A DNA stretch of 6,283 nt. It comes from Pelagibacteraceae bacterium BACL5 MAG-120820-bin39 (GTDB taxonomy: Bacteria > Pseudomonadota > Alphaproteobacteria > Pelagibacterales > Pelagibacteraceae). The notes under the pieces were generated by a model. That model saw only the letters and a list, made by a program, of their open reading frames with translations. It made no database searches and had not been told where the DNA came from. Location of the stretch: positions 1 through 6,283 of the forward strand of contig LIBV01000054.1 in the NCBI GenBank assembly GCA_001438335.1, read 5' to 3'. Below are positions 5,528 through 6,283 of the stretch, in pieces; the first letter of the stretch is position 1; each line of letters starts with the position of its first letter. The position numbers and the translations under genes were made by a program.

Positions 5528-6283
5528 TTACCAGCTACAACCATACCCTCAATCATCATGGTTGGAGAGTTTGTCGAGTATTCAAAGTTTAGATCATTAG
5601 CTAAGGTTATATTTTTAAACATTTCATTAAAATTACCAGCAATTGTTATTTCACTTATAGGATATTTAAATTCACCATTTTCAATTAAATAACCAGCAGC
5701 ACCAACTGAATAATCTCCTGTTACTAAATTGCTGCCATGCCCAATTGTCTCTGTAATATAAAGATTTTTGGGACTTAGTTTTAATAAATCTTCAAAACCT
5801 ATTGTTCCATTTTCAAAGTATAAATTAGTTGAACCACTATTTCTTCCGTTAGATCTTAGGTTGAGTTTTTTACCGTTATAGGTATCAACTAAATAATCTT
5901 TTAAATATCCATTGTCGATTAATTTTAATGTTTCTGATTTTACCCCCTCAGAGTCAAATGATTGTGAGCCCATACCTTTAGGTAAATCAGGCTTATCAAA
6001 AACATTTAATGAATTTGAAAAAACCTGTTGTCCAAGTTTATCTTTTAAAAATGAAGTTCCTCTTGCAATTGCTGAAGAAGAGATAGCGCTTGCAAATGCA
6101 CTCAAAAAACCTTTAGCAATTCTTTTATCAAAAATTATATTTATTTTTTCACTACCAATTTTTTGTGGGTTAAGTTTTTTTATTGTTTTTTCAGCAGTGA
6201 TTTTTCCAAGTTCAGATGGCTTTTTTATATCACTTAAATAGCATTTGCTGGTAAACTCATAATCTCTTTCCATATTATTTCCA
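5524..6283 (-). CDS. pmbA: PmbA/TldE, TldD-TldE metalloprotease subunit (C-terminal part)
   Basis: PmbA (TldE) pairs with TldD as a cytoplasmic protease that, in E. coli, matures microcin B17 and degrades unfolded peptides such as the CcdA antitoxin. In characterised pairs TldD carries the zinc site and TldE is the partner. The visible part is 252 residues of a protein that is normally about 450. The frame runs open through the right edge (Gly-Asn-Asn before the Met at 6273), so that Met is internal and the true start lies outside. Counting from that Met, the recognisable family stretches are MERDYEF (1-7), FDSEGV (106-111), a segment matching 'ARKLGLKSTGHAGG' of E. coli (around 135-147), and the strongly conserved TGDYSVGAAGYLIENGE (185-201) and YPISEITIAGNF (204-215). 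I separate PmbA from TldD by the TldE-like 'FDSEGV' and by the C-terminal tail. The gene ends in TGA, overlapping the start of the flavoprotein gene by 4 bp, which suggests one transcript. Confidence 0.94.
   Translation of the reverse strand, partial: GNNMERDYEFTSKCYLSDIKKPSELGKITAEKTIKKLNPQKIGSEKINIIFDKRIAKGFLSAFASAISSSAIARGTSFLKDKLGQQVFSNSLNVFDKPDLPKGMGSQSFDSEGVKSETLKLIDNGYLKDYLVDTYNGKKLNLRSNGRNSGSTNLYFENGTIGFEDLLKLSPKNLYITETIGHGSNLVTGDYSVGAAGYLIENGEFKYPISEITIAGNFNEMFKNITLANDLNFEYSTNSPTMMIEGMVVAGK

Noticed and set aside
5391..5600. Two overlapping plus-strand open frames across the flavoprotein/pmbA junction
   Set aside because: They are antisense to the Rossmann motif and the pmbA C-terminus, and their sequences look like noise.
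5912..6241. Plus-strand open frame of 109 codons
   Set aside because: It is antisense to the conserved part of pmbA. The hydrophobic stretches come from reverse reading of Lys/Glu-rich codons.
6271..6273. Met at 6273 as the start of a short 249-residue protein
   Set aside because: The frame stays open upstream to the window edge, and the alignment with PmbA places this Met in the middle of the protein.

Overview
The window is a compact, very AT-rich bacterial segment. Proteins are rich in Lys, Asn and Ile, codons mostly end in A or T, strong Shine-Dalgarno sequences are scarce, and genes abut or overlap. This style, together with the protein families present, fits a streamlined marine alphaproteobacterium of the SAR11 (Pelagibacterales) type. 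That assignment is inferred from composition and gene content and has not been tested by a search.

There are six protein genes on alternating strands. From left to right they are: (1) a DEAD-box RNA helicase on the minus strand, with its C-terminal end cut by the left edge; (2) a 185-bp divergent spacer; (3) complete typA/bipA on the plus strand, a ribosome-associated GTPase; (4) a YczE/YitT-type membrane protein on the minus strand, whose stop codon interlocks with that of typA in a CTAG palindrome; (5) a 51-bp divergent spacer with an inverted repeat that runs into the next start codon; (6) a secreted DUF6134-like protein on the plus strand; (7) a COG3380-type FAD-binding oxidoreductase on the minus strand, ending 2 bp from its convergent neighbour; (8) the C-terminal half of pmbA (tldE) on the minus strand, upstream of the oxidoreductase and overlapping it by ATGA, running off the right edge.

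The helicase and TypA form a divergent pair, and both families are linked to ribosome assembly and cold growth in other bacteria. PmbA and the flavoprotein look like one translationally coupled unit. The membrane protein and the secreted protein are divergent and of unknown function. No RNA genes, mobile elements, CRISPR arrays or convincing intrinsic terminators were seen. I found no clear sign of an undescribed multi-gene system. The most notable points are the DETD variant of the helicase motif II, an ungapped internal duplication in the YczE-like protein, the dyad at the DUF6134-like start codon, and an unusually lysine-rich flavoprotein gene with several A8 to A10 tracts.
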